A model generated the notes under the pieces. The model saw only the letters and a program-made list of their open reading frames with translations. It ran no database searches and had not been told where the DNA came from. A program made the translations under genes and the position numbers. From Bdellovibrionales bacterium (GTDB lineage: Bacteria > Bdellovibrionota > Bdellovibrionia > Bdellovibrionales > JAKFYE01), in assembly GCA_021731045.1 (NCBI GenBank), contig JAKFYE010000025.1:40048-104047 (forward strand): a stretch of 64,000 nucleotides of DNA, written 5' to 3'. This document shows positions 9,147 through 18,435 of this stretch, in pieces. The stretch's first letter is position 1. Each line of letters begins with the position of its first letter.

Positions 9147-9471
9147 GTCTAAAGATCGTGGTTTATGGGCGGAGTCTCAAGTCGCTCGAGAATATTTAAA
9201 ACATCACGATTTTGTTTTTCATCGGCTTAAAACATTTTATGGTGAGATTGATTTAGGGTTTTTGTCGCGTTCAGGAGTGTTAATCTTAATTGAGGTTAAA
9301 ACTCTTTCTCGTTTTGGGTTTGCTGAAATGAGATTACAGTCACGCCAGCGTCAGCGTTTGCACAATAACTACCAATTTATTCTGCATAAACTCAAATGTC
9401 CTGTTGAATTTCATTACGTCTTTGTAGGACCAACGGGCACGTTGAGCATTTTAAAAGAAGGAATTCTGTAG
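9076..9471 (+). CDS. yraN: UPF0102 (YraN-like) endonuclease-fold protein
   Basis: The core [29 protein letters not shown] and [11 protein letters not shown] matches UPF0102, a restriction-endonuclease-like fold whose acidic residues (here GEID and EVK) would form the active site. Its cellular role is unsettled. The frame opens inside rnhB; the ATG at 9076 gives 131 residues and a 71-base overlap. The true start could be a non-ATG codon further in, since the conserved part only begins near the end of rnhB. Relatives usually follow rnhB, supporting the call. Confidence 0.82.
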   Translation: MDHVFTIDALLLASRNSSLPIYCKSKDRGLWAESQVAREYLKHHDFVFHRLKTFYGEIDLGFLSRSGVLILIEVKTLSRFGFAEMRLQSRQRQRLHNNYQFILHKLKCPVEFHYVFVGPTGTLSILKEGIL

Positions 9472-9538
9472 GCTATGTCAGCGATAGTCTAGGGTGCCAG
9501 GCCTTGACATATTTAGCGAACGGCGAAAGACTTTATAT

Positions 9539-9967
9539 ATGAGTAGGTTCACCCACATCATTAGCGTGACCATATTGATTGCCAGTGTATCGCTTTGGTC
9601 TCCACGAGCGCAGTCAGATTCTATGAAAGAGTTTGTTACAAGTTGTACTTACGGTGTACTTGCGGGAACTCTAGTCGGAGCGGCATCGCTCGCGTTTACC
9701 GATGCCCCTGGAGACAATCTTAATAATATCGCTCGTGGAGCTTCTATCGGTTTATATGCGGGAATTCTGCTTGGCGCCTACGTGGTCTATGGAGTTTCTG
9801 ACGGAACCGAAGAACCCGAAGGAGAGCAAGAGCCTACACCAGAAAACGATCCAGGCGCTCCTCCTGCAGATGAAGGCCAGACACGTATCGAATCGATTTA
9901 TCCATTATTTAGTCAAAATGGAAGTCTCGATGGCGCGGGATTAAATATTCGTTTGATTTCTTTTTAA
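9539..9967 (+). CDS. Small exported or membrane protein with glycine-rich helices
   Basis: From the ATG at 9539 the 142-residue product has an N-terminal signal-like helix (cleavage near PRAQS), then two hydrophobic glycine/alanine-rich segments (YGVLAGTLVGAASLAF and ASIGLYAGILLGAYVVYGV). An acidic, proline-rich linker and a short C-terminal tail follow. Glycine-zipper helices of this kind insert in membranes, but no family is recognised. GAAAGA precedes the ATG at usable spacing; an in-frame GTG at 9494 is a less likely start. It converges with lptD across an 82-base gap. Confidence 0.65.
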   Translation: MSRFTHIISVTILIASVSLWSPRAQSDSMKEFVTSCTYGVLAGTLVGAASLAFTDAPGDNLNNIARGASIGLYAGILLGAYVVYGVSDGTEEPEGEQEPTPENDPGAPPADEGQTRIESIYPLFSQNGSLDGAGLNIRLISF

Positions 9968-10049
9968 GAAAAATTTTAATAAATAATTAGATAATGAAAT
10001 TTAGCGGACCTTTGCTGGTGAGGAATCTGTCCCTTTTTCAACAGACCTC

Positions 10050-12473
10050 TTACAGAAGATCTTTTGCCGGGCTTATCGACGTCGCATTTTTGCCGTCAAA
10101 TAAGAATATAGCATTAAAGGTATAATTGATGTCGGTGTCTGTGTGTTCTTGGGCATAAGTAATCCCCCAACAATTTCCAGGCGGTTTAAGAGTTACTGAA
10201 AAACCGTAATTATGAAATCTAGGAACACGTGTATAAGTCGCATTGTGATCGAGATTGCCACCCAGAATAGGAGGATTTTGATGGCGATCCCTATATAATG
10301 TGTACGTAGTGTGGCCCGCAACGGTTGCATATGGCATGACGAATCCAAGTGAAGTTACTAAGTCTTCACTTCGATTTTCGGAAAGCGCTTGTTTACCTTT
10401 TTCAATCGGGAAGGTTTGTGTAAAATCAAATTGAATAAAGTGTTCACGCGGGTGAATAAATTTAATACGGGCCGCCGTGTTTGCAACGTTGTGATAGGGA
10501 TAATAATGCACCAACGTATTGGTTTCAAAAAAGCCAAGCCGTACATCAAGTAATCCTGTGATATCTGACCACGGCTGATTGGGATGCCCTCTTTTAATCG
10601 ATTCGTAATAATCATAGGATTGCGCCAAACGAAACAACGCGATTTGATTATATTGGGCTGTGTTGTCGCTCCAGTTTTTACGAATTAAGTAGTTAGACAA
10701 CGAAAACGTAAAAAGATTTCGTTCGTAAAGTCGATCGTAATAATCAAATTGCAAATTGTCTGAATCGGTCAAAGCCGTATTAGACGCATAAAAGGCGTCT
10801 TCGTCGGTCGGACCAAAAAACGGATGGGTTTGGCGATGCACCCAAGGAATCGACGTATGTGTAATTTCGGGAACGATTTCGTGACGGTAACGAATTGCCT
10901 TTGGCTCGGGATTGTCTTCTCCAAAAATTCGACTGAATCGCGTGCGTGCTGATACGTCAGTTCGAAACAATCGGCGTTCGACCTTTTTCTTTTCACCGAG
11001 TGCGAACTGATAATCTGTTTCTCTGTACGATAATGAAGGAATAATATCTATGTAGCGTCCCAAAGCTAAGGGTGCGGATATTCTCGGTGTTAAATCGAGG
11101 CGTTGTCCAGTTCGGATTAAATCGCTTTCTGAATTATAAACGCCAATCCGATCCACGTTTTTTTCAATGTCAAAAGACGCAGTACGATCATCAAATGTGT
11201 AGCCGTCACGGGCAAAATTATTATATTTAGTGTCCATATTAAAAACGAATGGAGAGTTCCCAATTTGAACTGGTAAAAGAGAATGCCGAATTTCAGGAAA
11301 ACGATGAACAGCGTCACTATTATCGCTAATCGGATTTTCTTTTAATTGATTAACATAGATCGAAGTATCCACGCTGGTGTGCATGTTCTCGGTATTTTTT
11401 GTGAGTGAAACACGATTGTCGAAGGCGGCATCTCCCCATCCCGAAAAATCCCCTTTAAAATCTCGCGCGTAACGTAAATCACTGGCTGTTTTTAAATCTA
11501 CTTTTTGAATAAAGTCATGAGGTAGGACGTACGTATGAAAATATTTGAGATGCCAACGATCAATTTTTTTTCCGGCATAACCGTTTCGGGTCATAACATC
11601 ATCATTAGAAAAAATACGATCACTAATATACCCGACATCGGCTTCGCCACGACTTTGCTCTGCGAGTACATAGCGATAATTAAAATTTGCTTTGTAACCT
11701 CGGCGTTGATAAAAACGTCCTGTAATCGTGGCGTCGGTGCTATCGCTAATGGCCCAAAAAAATTGTTCAGACAAAAGAAATCCCGAAACTTTACTGTAAC
11801 CGAAACCTGGAAATAAAAACCCCGACTGACGTTTGCTATTGAGGGGAACTATCAAATACGGAAGCCAGAAAATGGGAACCTTTACAATTTTTAAGACAGA
11901 ATTGCGAATATGAGCATAACCACCCGTGGTCGCGTTAATTTTGGATCCTGAAAAACTCCAAGCGGGTGGGCACGTGGTACATGCGGAATATTCGGCACTG
12001 ATGGCTTCGTATTCGCGGTCGCCTTTTTTGTTAATGATATCACCTTCTAAGACCACTTGATCCATTTTGATCACACCATTAAAAATAGTCCCTATTTGAG
12101 TTTTATAATTCATGATCAATCGGTCGCCTGAAACTATGGCGCTGGGACTTGAAAAATAAATATCCCCAATGGCTTCAACCTCTTCGGTTGTTTGACGAAT
12201 ATAAGCCTCGTCACACATGATGCTGTTTTCGCCAAAAATAATGTGAACGTTTCCTTTTAACTGAATCACGTTATCTTTTGTGCGTTTCATTGTGTCCGCG
12301 TTTTTTACGATGATGCGATCGCTACGCGCAGCTGGCACCTCTTCAGTTTTAGTGAGCGTATTTGCCTTTACAGAAATCGGAACGTCGGAAGACTTAGCCG
12401 CAGGTTCTGCATTGGCAAACACTGAAATCACTATGACCGATAAAACGTAAATAAAAATACGAATGCCGCTCAG
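10050..12473 (-). CDS. lptD: LPS-assembly protein LptD
   Basis: LptD is the outer-membrane beta-barrel that inserts lipopolysaccharide. The N-terminal OstA/LptA-like jellyroll (about residues 50-180, with KGNVHIIFGEN and EAIGDIYFSS) is followed by SACTTCPPAWSFSGSKI, the conserved LptD cysteine motif, and then a long aromatic-rich barrel. The frame contains no ATG before the signal peptide. The peptide SGIRIFIYVLSVIVISVFANA is encoded only if translation begins at CTG 12473 (GAGGA six bases upstream) or ATT 12464. A GTG at 12431 would leave only MISVFANA, without a basic n-region. CTG is preferred by inference. At about 807 residues the length is normal. An in-frame TGA lies just upstream. Confidence 0.9.
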   Translation of the reverse strand: MSGIRIFIYVLSVIVISVFANAEPAAKSSDVPISVKANTLTKTEEVPAARSDRIIVKNADTMKRTKDNVIQLKGNVHIIFGENSIMCDEAYIRQTTEEVEAIGDIYFSSPSAIVSGDRLIMNYKTQIGTIFNGVIKMDQVVLEGDIINKKGDREYEAISAEYSACTTCPPAWSFSGSKINATTGGYAHIRNSVLKIVKVPIFWLPYLIVPLNSKRQSGFLFPGFGYSKVSGFLLSEQFFWAISDSTDATITGRFYQRRGYKANFNYRYVLAEQSRGEADVGYISDRIFSNDDVMTRNGYAGKKIDRWHLKYFHTYVLPHDFIQKVDLKTASDLRYARDFKGDFSGWGDAAFDNRVSLTKNTENMHTSVDTSIYVNQLKENPISDNSDAVHRFPEIRHSLLPVQIGNSPFVFNMDTKYNNFARDGYTFDDRTASFDIEKNVDRIGVYNSESDLIRTGQRLDLTPRISAPLALGRYIDIIPSLSYRETDYQFALGEKKKVERRLFRTDVSARTRFSRIFGEDNPEPKAIRYRHEIVPEITHTSIPWVHRQTHPFFGPTDEDAFYASNTALTDSDNLQFDYYDRLYERNLFTFSLSNYLIRKNWSDNTAQYNQIALFRLAQSYDYYESIKRGHPNQPWSDITGLLDVRLGFFETNTLVHYYPYHNVANTAARIKFIHPREHFIQFDFTQTFPIEKGKQALSENRSEDLVTSLGFVMPYATVAGHTTYTLYRDRHQNPPILGGNLDHNATYTRVPRFHNYGFSVTLKPPGNCWGITYAQEHTDTDINYTFNAIFLFDGKNATSISPAKDLL

Positions 12474-12562
12474 GTTGAGTCCTCAAGTTGTTGTGATCTA
12501 AGAGATCATTCTAAATAGATGATTCTCATTATGATTTTAGGCTTGGGTAGCGGTCCGTTGTC

Positions 12563-12589
12563 AAAGAAAGGGACCTCTATTGAGGCCCC
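12563..12589 (-). terminator. Intrinsic terminator of the CHASE2-cyclase gene
   Basis: On the minus strand GGGGCCTC, loop AATA, then GAGGTCCC form an eight-pair stem with one G-T, followed by TTTCTTT. It lies about 25 bases after the cyclase stop and separates that gene from lptD. Confidence 0.7.
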
Positions 12590-12613
12590 ATTTTCTAAAT
12601 TTGATTTTACGCG

Positions 12614-15256
12614 TTATTTTGTTTTCATTTCAAAGACACCATCCCAATCTTCAGGTGGTGGTTCGACTTTATAATCCATACAGCGTTTAACGTAGAGTTT
12701 CGATGTATAATCATTAGGGTCAACATTGAGAGTGAGATTAAAGGCTTCAAGAGCTTTGTCCCACAACTTTTCATGATAGAAGTCAAAACCGGCTTTAAAG
12801 TGTTCAATTTTCTCTTTTAATTTTTGATCCGCGGTTTTTTCACCAATGAGTTCGTAAATTTTGACAGGCAACTTTTTACCTTTTACTCGGACCCAATCAA
12901 CTTCACGACAAACAAAGTGGTCTTTGACTTCTTGGTAAGTAAATTCACTTATTATAATGTGCGTTCCGTATTCTTTATTAATGCCTTCAAGACGGGAGCC
13001 TAAGTTTACTGAGTCACCCATTACGGTATACGAACGTACAATATCAGAGCCCATGTTTCCTACAGACATATCTCCGGTATTTATGCCAATTCCGATATCA
13101 ATGTGCGGTAAGTTGAGCGCTTCAAATTGTTTGTTGAGATCCTTAAGCTTGATCATCATTTTGAGTGCACAATGACAGGCTTGGATCGCATGATCGGGGA
13201 ATGAAATAGGGGCTCCCCAGAAGGCCATTATGGCGTCGCCCATATACTTATCAAGGGTGCCTTTGTAGTCAAACACGAGGCGAGTCATCGGTGTTAAATA
13301 CATATTGAGGATATCGCCTAATTTTGTTGGCTCAAGTTTTTCAGAAATCGTAGTAAAGCCACGAACGTCAGAAAACATAACGGTCATGCGTTGCTTTTTT
13401 CCACCGAGCTCAATATTGCTTGGATCTTTTAAAATCTCGTTAACGACTGATGGCGAAACGTATTTGGCAAAAGTTCCTCTCAGCTCTTTCTTTTTTCGCT
13501 CTTCAGTTAAATATTTATAGAAAGTTAAAGCGATATAAAGAACGCCGATTAGAAATAACGGAAAGACGATTGTCGTCACAACACCATTTTTAAATAAAAA
13601 TATTTTATCATAAAAATAAACAATAAAAAGGCTACCTGCGCTGATAAGCATTCCTGTGATGGCTCCCAAATACGAAATCAATGAGCTTAAAGCTAAGCCG
13701 ATGATCGTAAGAGTGATGAGCATGTATGTGGGCTCGGTAGAGGCTTTTAGAAGATAATCTTCTTGCAAGAGGTTATCTATAATATTCGTGTGAATTTCAG
13801 GCCCAGGAAAGTTTTCTGAAAACGGTGTCACTCGAAGATCATAGATTCCAATAGCGGTAGCGCCAAATAAAAATATTTTGTCCTTAATCCATTCGGCTTT
13901 ATTGACTTCGAATTCATGTGGTTTACCTTCGCTCCGTTGAGAAACAAGGGCGGTTTCTTTATCATTAAACAATTCAGCCACCGACATATGTGGAAAAGAA
14001 TAGTTGCTACCGGCATAGTTAATTAACATTCGCCCCTGGGCATCTACGGGAATATTTTTTACTTCTTCGGCGGTTTCAGGGTCCGTTAACGAAATGGAGG
14101 TAATTCTTTTTGCATCTGGCTCCATTGGGTCTTGATCTAACTTTAATAGCAACCCTAGGTTTTTTGCGAGCATGACTGATTTAAGAGCCATTGAAGGAAC
14201 ATACTGATTCCCATAACGAACCACTAAATTTGCAGAACGAATGGTTCCGTCTTTATCTGGGAAAGCATTAAAATAACCAGAGTGTTTAGTTCCTTGGATC
14301 ATCATCGGAATGTTGAGCCACCATCGTCCTGATTTTAGAGCTGAGTTTCGCAAGACGGAATATGCAAAACTTTGGAGGTCGACATCACTCGCGGGGCCGC
14401 GGGGTTCTTTGGATTTTGCTTCGGCATAAGAACTTATCCAATCTTCACAAAACTCTAAATTTTTACGTAAAGTTTGTGCATTCAACGAAATCGTGTCCAC
14501 ATTTTTTTCATTAGATACACTTGCCAAAGCATCCGTTTTTATTTTTTCTATTTGCGAATGGATATAAGCTTTCATATCCTCATTAAGTTCGCTACTTTGA
14601 GTATCTAATGCCACTACGGGTAAAGCTTCATTTTCTAAAGCGTGATATTCTGTTTCTTTTGCGGCAAGTTCAGATTCACAAAGTTCACTGTAGCCTTGAT
14701 TGTATTCCATGTGTGGGGGATCAAAATACATTCCCATGACTAAATGATCGGCTTGTTTTTCGATCGCCTTTGCAAATATAAGATCTGAATTATTGTTTTC
14801 TAATTCTTGATCGATAATCGCATTGAGTTCATTCGAAGTAAGACCCGAAGATTTAATTTCATTCAAAGTACGCATTGCCGGGTTGAGTTCTGGTTCAGAA
14901 AAAACGGCATCGAACGCAATAACTTTGGCGCCATAACTACGAAGTCGTTCTACCATGTTCGCCATTTTAGAACGTGGCCATGGCCAGCGGCCTAATTTTT
15001 CAAGAGATTTGTCGTCTACAACGACCAGTGCAACTTCATTTGAGACCGGTCTTTCTCCTCTAAAGCGAAGACGATAATCTACAGTTTTTTGATGAGCATC
15101 GTTAATAATATTGAGGATGGTACTATGTTGAATAAAATGTGCGGGCGTTGCATAAAAATAAAGTGCTAAACCAACAAAACTCATCGTAATTACGAGTCCA
15201 AGTTTGAATGCACTTGGCGCAAATAAAAAGACCAAGATCTTCTTCAATCGTTTCAT
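12614..15256 (-). CDS. CHASE2-domain class III adenylate/guanylate cyclase
   Basis: The 880-residue receptor has one N-terminal helix (about 18-38) and a long periplasmic CHASE2 sensor (blocks VALVVVDDKSLEKLGRWPWP and VIAFDAVFSEP). Three or four helices follow near 515-600, then a cytoplasmic class III cyclase domain. Both metal-binding aspartates are present (FSDVRGF and YMGDAIMAFWG), with the transition-state region YTVMGDSVNLGSRLE. The C-terminus has a short TPR-like helical stretch. CHASE2 senses an unknown extracellular or periplasmic signal. GGAG lies five bases before the ATG. A cyclic-nucleotide-binding protein sits at 38.3 kb, but any link is speculative. Substrate choice (ATP or GTP) was not decided. 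Confidence 0.92.
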   Translation of the reverse strand: MKRLKKILVFLFAPSAFKLGLVITMSFVGLALYFYATPAHFIQHSTILNIINDAHQKTVDYRLRFRGERPVSNEVALVVVDDKSLEKLGRWPWPRSKMANMVERLRSYGAKVIAFDAVFSEPELNPAMRTLNEIKSSGLTSNELNAIIDQELENNNSDLIFAKAIEKQADHLVMGMYFDPPHMEYNQGYSELCESELAAKETEYHALENEALPVVALDTQSSELNEDMKAYIHSQIEKIKTDALASVSNEKNVDTISLNAQTLRKNLEFCEDWISSYAEAKSKEPRGPASDVDLQSFAYSVLRNSALKSGRWWLNIPMMIQGTKHSGYFNAFPDKDGTIRSANLVVRYGNQYVPSMALKSVMLAKNLGLLLKLDQDPMEPDAKRITSISLTDPETAEEVKNIPVDAQGRMLINYAGSNYSFPHMSVAELFNDKETALVSQRSEGKPHEFEVNKAEWIKDKIFLFGATAIGIYDLRVTPFSENFPGPEIHTNIIDNLLQEDYLLKASTEPTYMLITLTIIGLALSSLISYLGAITGMLISAGSLFIVYFYDKIFLFKNGVVTTIVFPLFLIGVLYIALTFYKYLTEERKKKELRGTFAKYVSPSVVNEILKDPSNIELGGKKQRMTVMFSDVRGFTTISEKLEPTKLGDILNMYLTPMTRLVFDYKGTLDKYMGDAIMAFWGAPISFPDHAIQACHCALKMMIKLKDLNKQFEALNLPHIDIGIGINTGDMSVGNMGSDIVRSYTVMGDSVNLGSRLEGINKEYGTHIIISEFTYQEVKDHFVCREVDWVRVKGKKLPVKIYELIGEKTADQKLKEKIEHFKAGFDFYHEKLWDKALEAFNLTLNVDPNDYTSKLYVKRCMDYKVEPPPEDWDGVFEMKTK

Positions 15257-15297
15257 GTTTTCTCCAGAATATATAGTCTTCTACTATTCGGAAAAGG

Positions 15298-16143
15298 TTA
15301 GGTTTTTTTTGATTCCTCTTTGATTTTTTGTATCAAATCATAAGACTCAGAGCGTGAGAGACTAGACTGGCCTTTTATTATTTCTAAAATTTCTTTGGAA
15401 CTGCGACCTTTAGAGAGTTCTGTTCGAATAAGATCCTCCACGTTCGTAGGGTTAAGCGGAGATTTATGCAATTCTGGATAGATCACAACGAATTCTCCGC
15501 GTGGTGGGTGATCTGTGAAATGTAAAATCATGGTGTTGAGATCATGATACAAATACTCTTGGAATTTTTTTGATATTTCGCGAGCAATAAATATTTCTAT
15601 ATTACCTAAAATACTTTTGGCATCTTCTAAATGCGCCATTATGCGATGAGGGCTTTCAAAAAATACACTGCGAGTTCCAGAAGATTGAATTTTAAAAAAA
15701 AGCGCTTGGCGATCATTATTTTTTGAAGGCGCGAAACCATAAAAAGTGTGAGTGGCTCCTCCTAGCGGACAGGCGCTGAGGGCGGCTGCTAAGCTGGATG
15801 GACCGGGCAAAGGTTCGATAGTAATTTGTTTTTCGAAACATTTTTTGACAATAGAATATCCCGGATCAGCAATACCTGGTGAACCTGCGTCGCTCACGAG
15901 AGCTATCGATTGGCCTTGAAGAAGCATTTGGATCAAACCATCCGCCGAATTATCCTCGTTGTGATCATGATAAGAGATAACTTTTTTTGTCTCTATATTG
16001 AGTGCCGAGCTGAGTTCACGAAAGGTGCGAGTGTCTTCGGCTGCAATCACATCTACAGTTTTTAAAACATTCAAAGCGCGCAGTGTGATGTCTTCGAGAT
16101 TGCCAATTGGAAGAGGGACGATATAAAGCGTTCCGGCCGTCAA
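15298..16143 (-). CDS. rsmI: 16S rRNA (cytidine1402-2'-O)-methyltransferase RsmI
   Basis: RsmI 2'-O-methylates C1402 in the decoding centre. The 281-residue protein shows TLYIVPLPIGNLEDITLRA, VIAAEDTRTFR, SYHDHNE, the glycine-rich LVSDAGSPGIADPG and PPRGEFVVI, the usual block order. The start is a TTG at 16143 with GAGGT seven bases upstream; no ATG is available near it. The C-terminal helical extension is slightly longer than in many homologues. It is divergent from the STAS gene. Confidence 0.95.
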   Translation of the reverse strand: MTAGTLYIVPLPIGNLEDITLRALNVLKTVDVIAAEDTRTFRELSSALNIETKKVISYHDHNEDNSADGLIQMLLQGQSIALVSDAGSPGIADPGYSIVKKCFEKQITIEPLPGPSSLAAALSACPLGGATHTFYGFAPSKNNDRQALFFKIQSSGTRSVFFESPHRIMAHLEDAKSILGNIEIFIAREISKKFQEYLYHDLNTMILHFTDHPPRGEFVVIYPELHKSPLNPTNVEDLIRTELSKGRSSKEILEIIKGQSSLSRSESYDLIQKIKEESKKT

Positions 16144-16183
16144 GTTCGGTACCTCATGTATGAGTTCTAGTCCAAAGGTCGGC

Positions 16184-16213
16184 TTGTACGCAAACCTGCT
16201 ATGAGTTTAAAAT
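16184..16213 (+). promoter_or_regulatory. Candidate sigma70-type promoter for the STAS gene
   Basis: TTGTAC and TAAAAT (five of six to the -10 consensus) are spaced by 18 bases and end 17 bases before the ATG. A start near 16220 would leave a short leader containing the strong AAGGGGGT ribosome site. The -35 element is poor, so this is tentative. Confidence 0.35.
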
Positions 16214-16230
16214 AACATGAAGGGGGTCAA

Positions 16231-16638
16231 ATGGAAGCACAGATTGTTAAAGAAGGTGACGTGACTATCGTTTCTTTACAAGGATATCTTGATTTTGAAA
16301 CAACGGAACCATTTCGAAAGACGTGTTTTCAAAAACTCTTCAATCAAAGTGTGATTTTTGACTTGCGAAATCTTAATTTTGTCGGATCTTCAGGGTTAAC
16401 TTCATTCTTAGAAGTTTTGCGAGACTTTAAAATAAAAAATGCCCAACCCGTAAAGTTTTGCGGACTCAGCCAAGAGTTTCGACGTCTATTTTGGGCTTCA
16501 GAAATGAATGAAATGGAAGTCTACGAAGACGGGCCTACAGCCTACGCTTCATTTTATCAGCCAATGCGCCAAATCCCACGTATTCAATACGTCGATTTAG
16601 ATGCGTCTATTGAAATTACTGAAGACCCTATAACATAA
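16231..16638 (+). CDS. STAS-domain protein (anti-sigma-factor antagonist type)
   Basis: The 135-residue protein has an SpoIIAA-like STAS domain over residues 1-100: IVSLQGYLDFET, then VIFDLRNLNFVGSSGLTSFLE, where the Ser of FVGSSG is the usual phosphorylation site. Family members switch partner kinases or sigma factors by phosphorylation. A 30-residue tail follows the domain. No partner kinase or sigma factor lies next to it. AAGGGGG before the ATG predicts strong translation. Confidence 0.88.
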   Translation: MEAQIVKEGDVTIVSLQGYLDFETTEPFRKTCFQKLFNQSVIFDLRNLNFVGSSGLTSFLEVLRDFKIKNAQPVKFCGLSQEFRRLFWASEMNEMEVYEDGPTAYASFYQPMRQIPRIQYVDLDASIEITEDPIT

Positions 16639-16685
16639 TTTCCTATGAACACATTTTTTAGTGTCTTATTTTGAGAAACTTTCAA

Positions 16686-16715
16686 GCTGTCTAGACTTTA
16701 ATCCGAATAGACAGC
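16686..16715 (+). promoter_or_regulatory. Perfect inverted repeat abutting a start codon
   Basis: GCTGTCTA and TAGACAGC form an eight-base inverted repeat with a 14-base spacer, ending exactly at the base before the ATG at 16716. There is no Shine-Dalgarno between the arms. It could be an operator for a dimeric repressor or an RNA hairpin limiting initiation. No T tract follows, so it is not a terminator. Confidence 0.45.
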
Positions 16716-17255
16716 ATGGACGCAGCTAAAAAAACAGTGGATAGTCTCCCAGATTTAGAGGACCAATTACGTCAGAGTAATACTTCAGAATCTTTGCGTG
16801 GGACCGTACTGAGTTTCGTAGCCAAAGATAAATTTGAAATCGCCATTCGTGAACTCAGATACTACGAACAATTCAAGAGTGATATTCGCATTTATCAAGA
16901 ACGTACAGCACGATACTACGATCATTGCGAAGAGTTAATTTTAGCTATACAGACCAAAAAAAATGTTCCAAATCTTGGGGCTTTTCCGATGGCAAAACGC
17001 CAGGAGATTTTTGAAAAAATCCAACTTCACTTTGACGAGTTACAAGGAATTCTTCGTCGAATTGAACAGGTTGAAAATGATATCAAGGTCCGAGATGCAA
17101 GATCCACTATTTGGGTGATTCAAGCCACTATTTTGAGTATGGTCGCCGTAGGACTCTGGGCGATTACTGTGGAAACTTTTAGAAGCATGGGACTTTCGTT
17201 TACCGTTTTCTTTGATGATATGGGCGGCGTCCTTTTCAAACTATTGGGAATGTAA
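16716..17255 (+). CDS. Hypothetical membrane protein with helical cytoplasmic domain
   Basis: This 179-residue protein is not recognised. Residues 1-125 are polar and predicted helical or coiled-coil (RYYEQFKSDIRIYQERTARYYDH; FDELQGILRRIEQVENDI). They are followed by one or two hydrophobic helices (about 132-152 and a weaker one at 158-178). The ATG directly follows the inverted repeat and lacks a ribosome site. It ends four bases before the convergent VKOR-DsbA gene. Base use is like its neighbours. Confidence 0.7.
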   Translation: MDAAKKTVDSLPDLEDQLRQSNTSESLRGTVLSFVAKDKFEIAIRELRYYEQFKSDIRIYQERTARYYDHCEELILAIQTKKNVPNLGAFPMAKRQEIFEKIQLHFDELQGILRRIEQVENDIKVRDARSTIWVIQATILSMVAVGLWAITVETFRSMGLSFTVFFDDMGGVLFKLLGM

Positions 17256-17259
17256 ATTT

Positions 17260-18435
17260 CTATTTGAGTTCGTTGTATGCAGCCTCAAGAATAAGCATAT
17301 TGTGTCCTCCAGGCAAATAGCGTCCGTTAACGAACACACTTGGGGTGCCTAAGACGCCAGCCTTGCTACCTAGACTTGCTTGTTCCCTTATAGCTTCGGT
17401 CGTCTCAGGAAGTGCCCGACATTTCAAAAACTCTTCTGTATTGATCCCGATGGACTGCGCATAATTTGTAAGTTCGCTGAGATCTACATGACCAAAATTT
17501 TCATATGTCCAATCATGAATTTCCCAACCTTTATTTTGCTTCCACGCACAATAACTGGCTTTTGCGAGTTCACAAGATTTTCCATCACCTTGCCGTGTTA
17601 TAGCCGCGTTGCAAACGCCATCCAAAGGGAAGCTTTGAAAGACAAATGCAACGTCTGGGCGCGAGCGAACAAAATTAGATAAAATAGGCTGGGCTTGTTT
17701 ACAGTGAATACACTGAAAGTCCGCAAATTCGACTATTACCATTTTTGCTTTAGAAATATCAGGACCTTTTGACATACCCTTTATTGAGGAGAGATCGACA
17801 TTTTTACCGTTCTTCCATTCAGAGATACTTGAGTAAACGGCCCGATCGCTTCCCTCGGCATAGGATTTCATCACCATGGAATGTACCAGATACGTCATGA
17901 TTGGAATCGATATAAAGAGTATGACTGAGCCTTTAATATATTGAGCAGAAAAAAGTGCAACTAAAAACTCCGGCAAACTCATGTGTTTGGTTTCGGGTTT
18001 GATTTTTAAAATCGATAAAAAAGTCACAAATGAAATTGCGTAGGCTAAAAAACAGAAGATACAGATCGCATTGACTTTAGTTAAGCTGATAACACCCATA
18101 ACGACCGAAGCCGCAATAGTCAAAAAAGAGATGACTAAGCAAAAATTGCGATAAAATTCTTTATTGGAACTCATCCAATAAATACTTAAAAGAATCAGGA
18201 GAGCGAGATTTGTGAAAAGTCCCCATAGAGCAAGGGGGGATCCTAAGACGACTGAATAGGCACTCGTATTAGCAACATCGCAGTTTAAAAAGTCAGAAAT
18301 GTTACATAAGCCTTTGCCGTCAGATAATCCTAGTTTTAACTGGTAATGTAAGGTCGTCAGATACGTATGTACACAGACAGCTATAAGCTGAGAAATCAAT
18401 GCTACTTTTAAAGCAAACTTTGATTTTGATTCCAT
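17260..18435 (-). CDS. VKOR-DsbA fusion: disulfide-bond-forming membrane protein
   Basis: The N-terminal half is a vitamin-K-epoxide-reductase-type domain with about five helices. It has the paired loop cysteines (Cys in LCNISDFLNCD) and the CIFC active-site pair in VNAICIFCFLAY near residue 125. A further helix near 175-190 leads to a periplasmic thioredoxin/DsbA domain with FADFQCIHCKQAQP and the cis-Pro loop LGTPSVFVNG. The fusion should oxidise exported proteins and pass electrons to quinone in one polypeptide. The ATG at 18435 has GAGG seven bases upstream; the GTG four codons earlier does not. Extra cysteines (near VCNAA, SCELA, KCRAL) are as in other DsbA_4-type domains. Confidence 0.92.
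   Translation of the reverse strand: MESKSKFALKVALISQLIAVCVHTYLTTLHYQLKLGLSDGKGLCNISDFLNCDVANTSAYSVVLGSPLALWGLFTNLALLILLSIYWMSSNKEFYRNFCLVISFLTIAASVVMGVISLTKVNAICIFCFLAYAISFVTFLSILKIKPETKHMSLPEFLVALFSAQYIKGSVILFISIPIMTYLVHSMVMKSYAEGSDRAVYSSISEWKNGKNVDLSSIKGMSKGPDISKAKMVIVEFADFQCIHCKQAQPILSNFVRSRPDVAFVFQSFPLDGVCNAAITRQGDGKSCELAKASYCAWKQNKGWEIHDWTYENFGHVDLSELTNYAQSIGINTEEFLKCRALPETTEAIREQASLGSKAGVLGTPSVFVNGRYLPGGHNMLILEAAYNELK

Noticed and set aside
9504..9538. TTGACA at 9504 as a promoter for the gene at 9539
   Set aside because: The only AT-rich -10 candidate is 23 bases away, too far for a standard promoter.
9968..10049. Hairpin between the small membrane protein and lptD as a shared terminator
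   Set aside because: Only four paired bases (GGAC/GTCC) with a long loop could be found, although CTTTTTC follows.
11535..11816. A 93-codon plus-strand frame inside lptD
   Set aside because: Antisense to conserved barrel sequence, with low-complexity composition and no signals.
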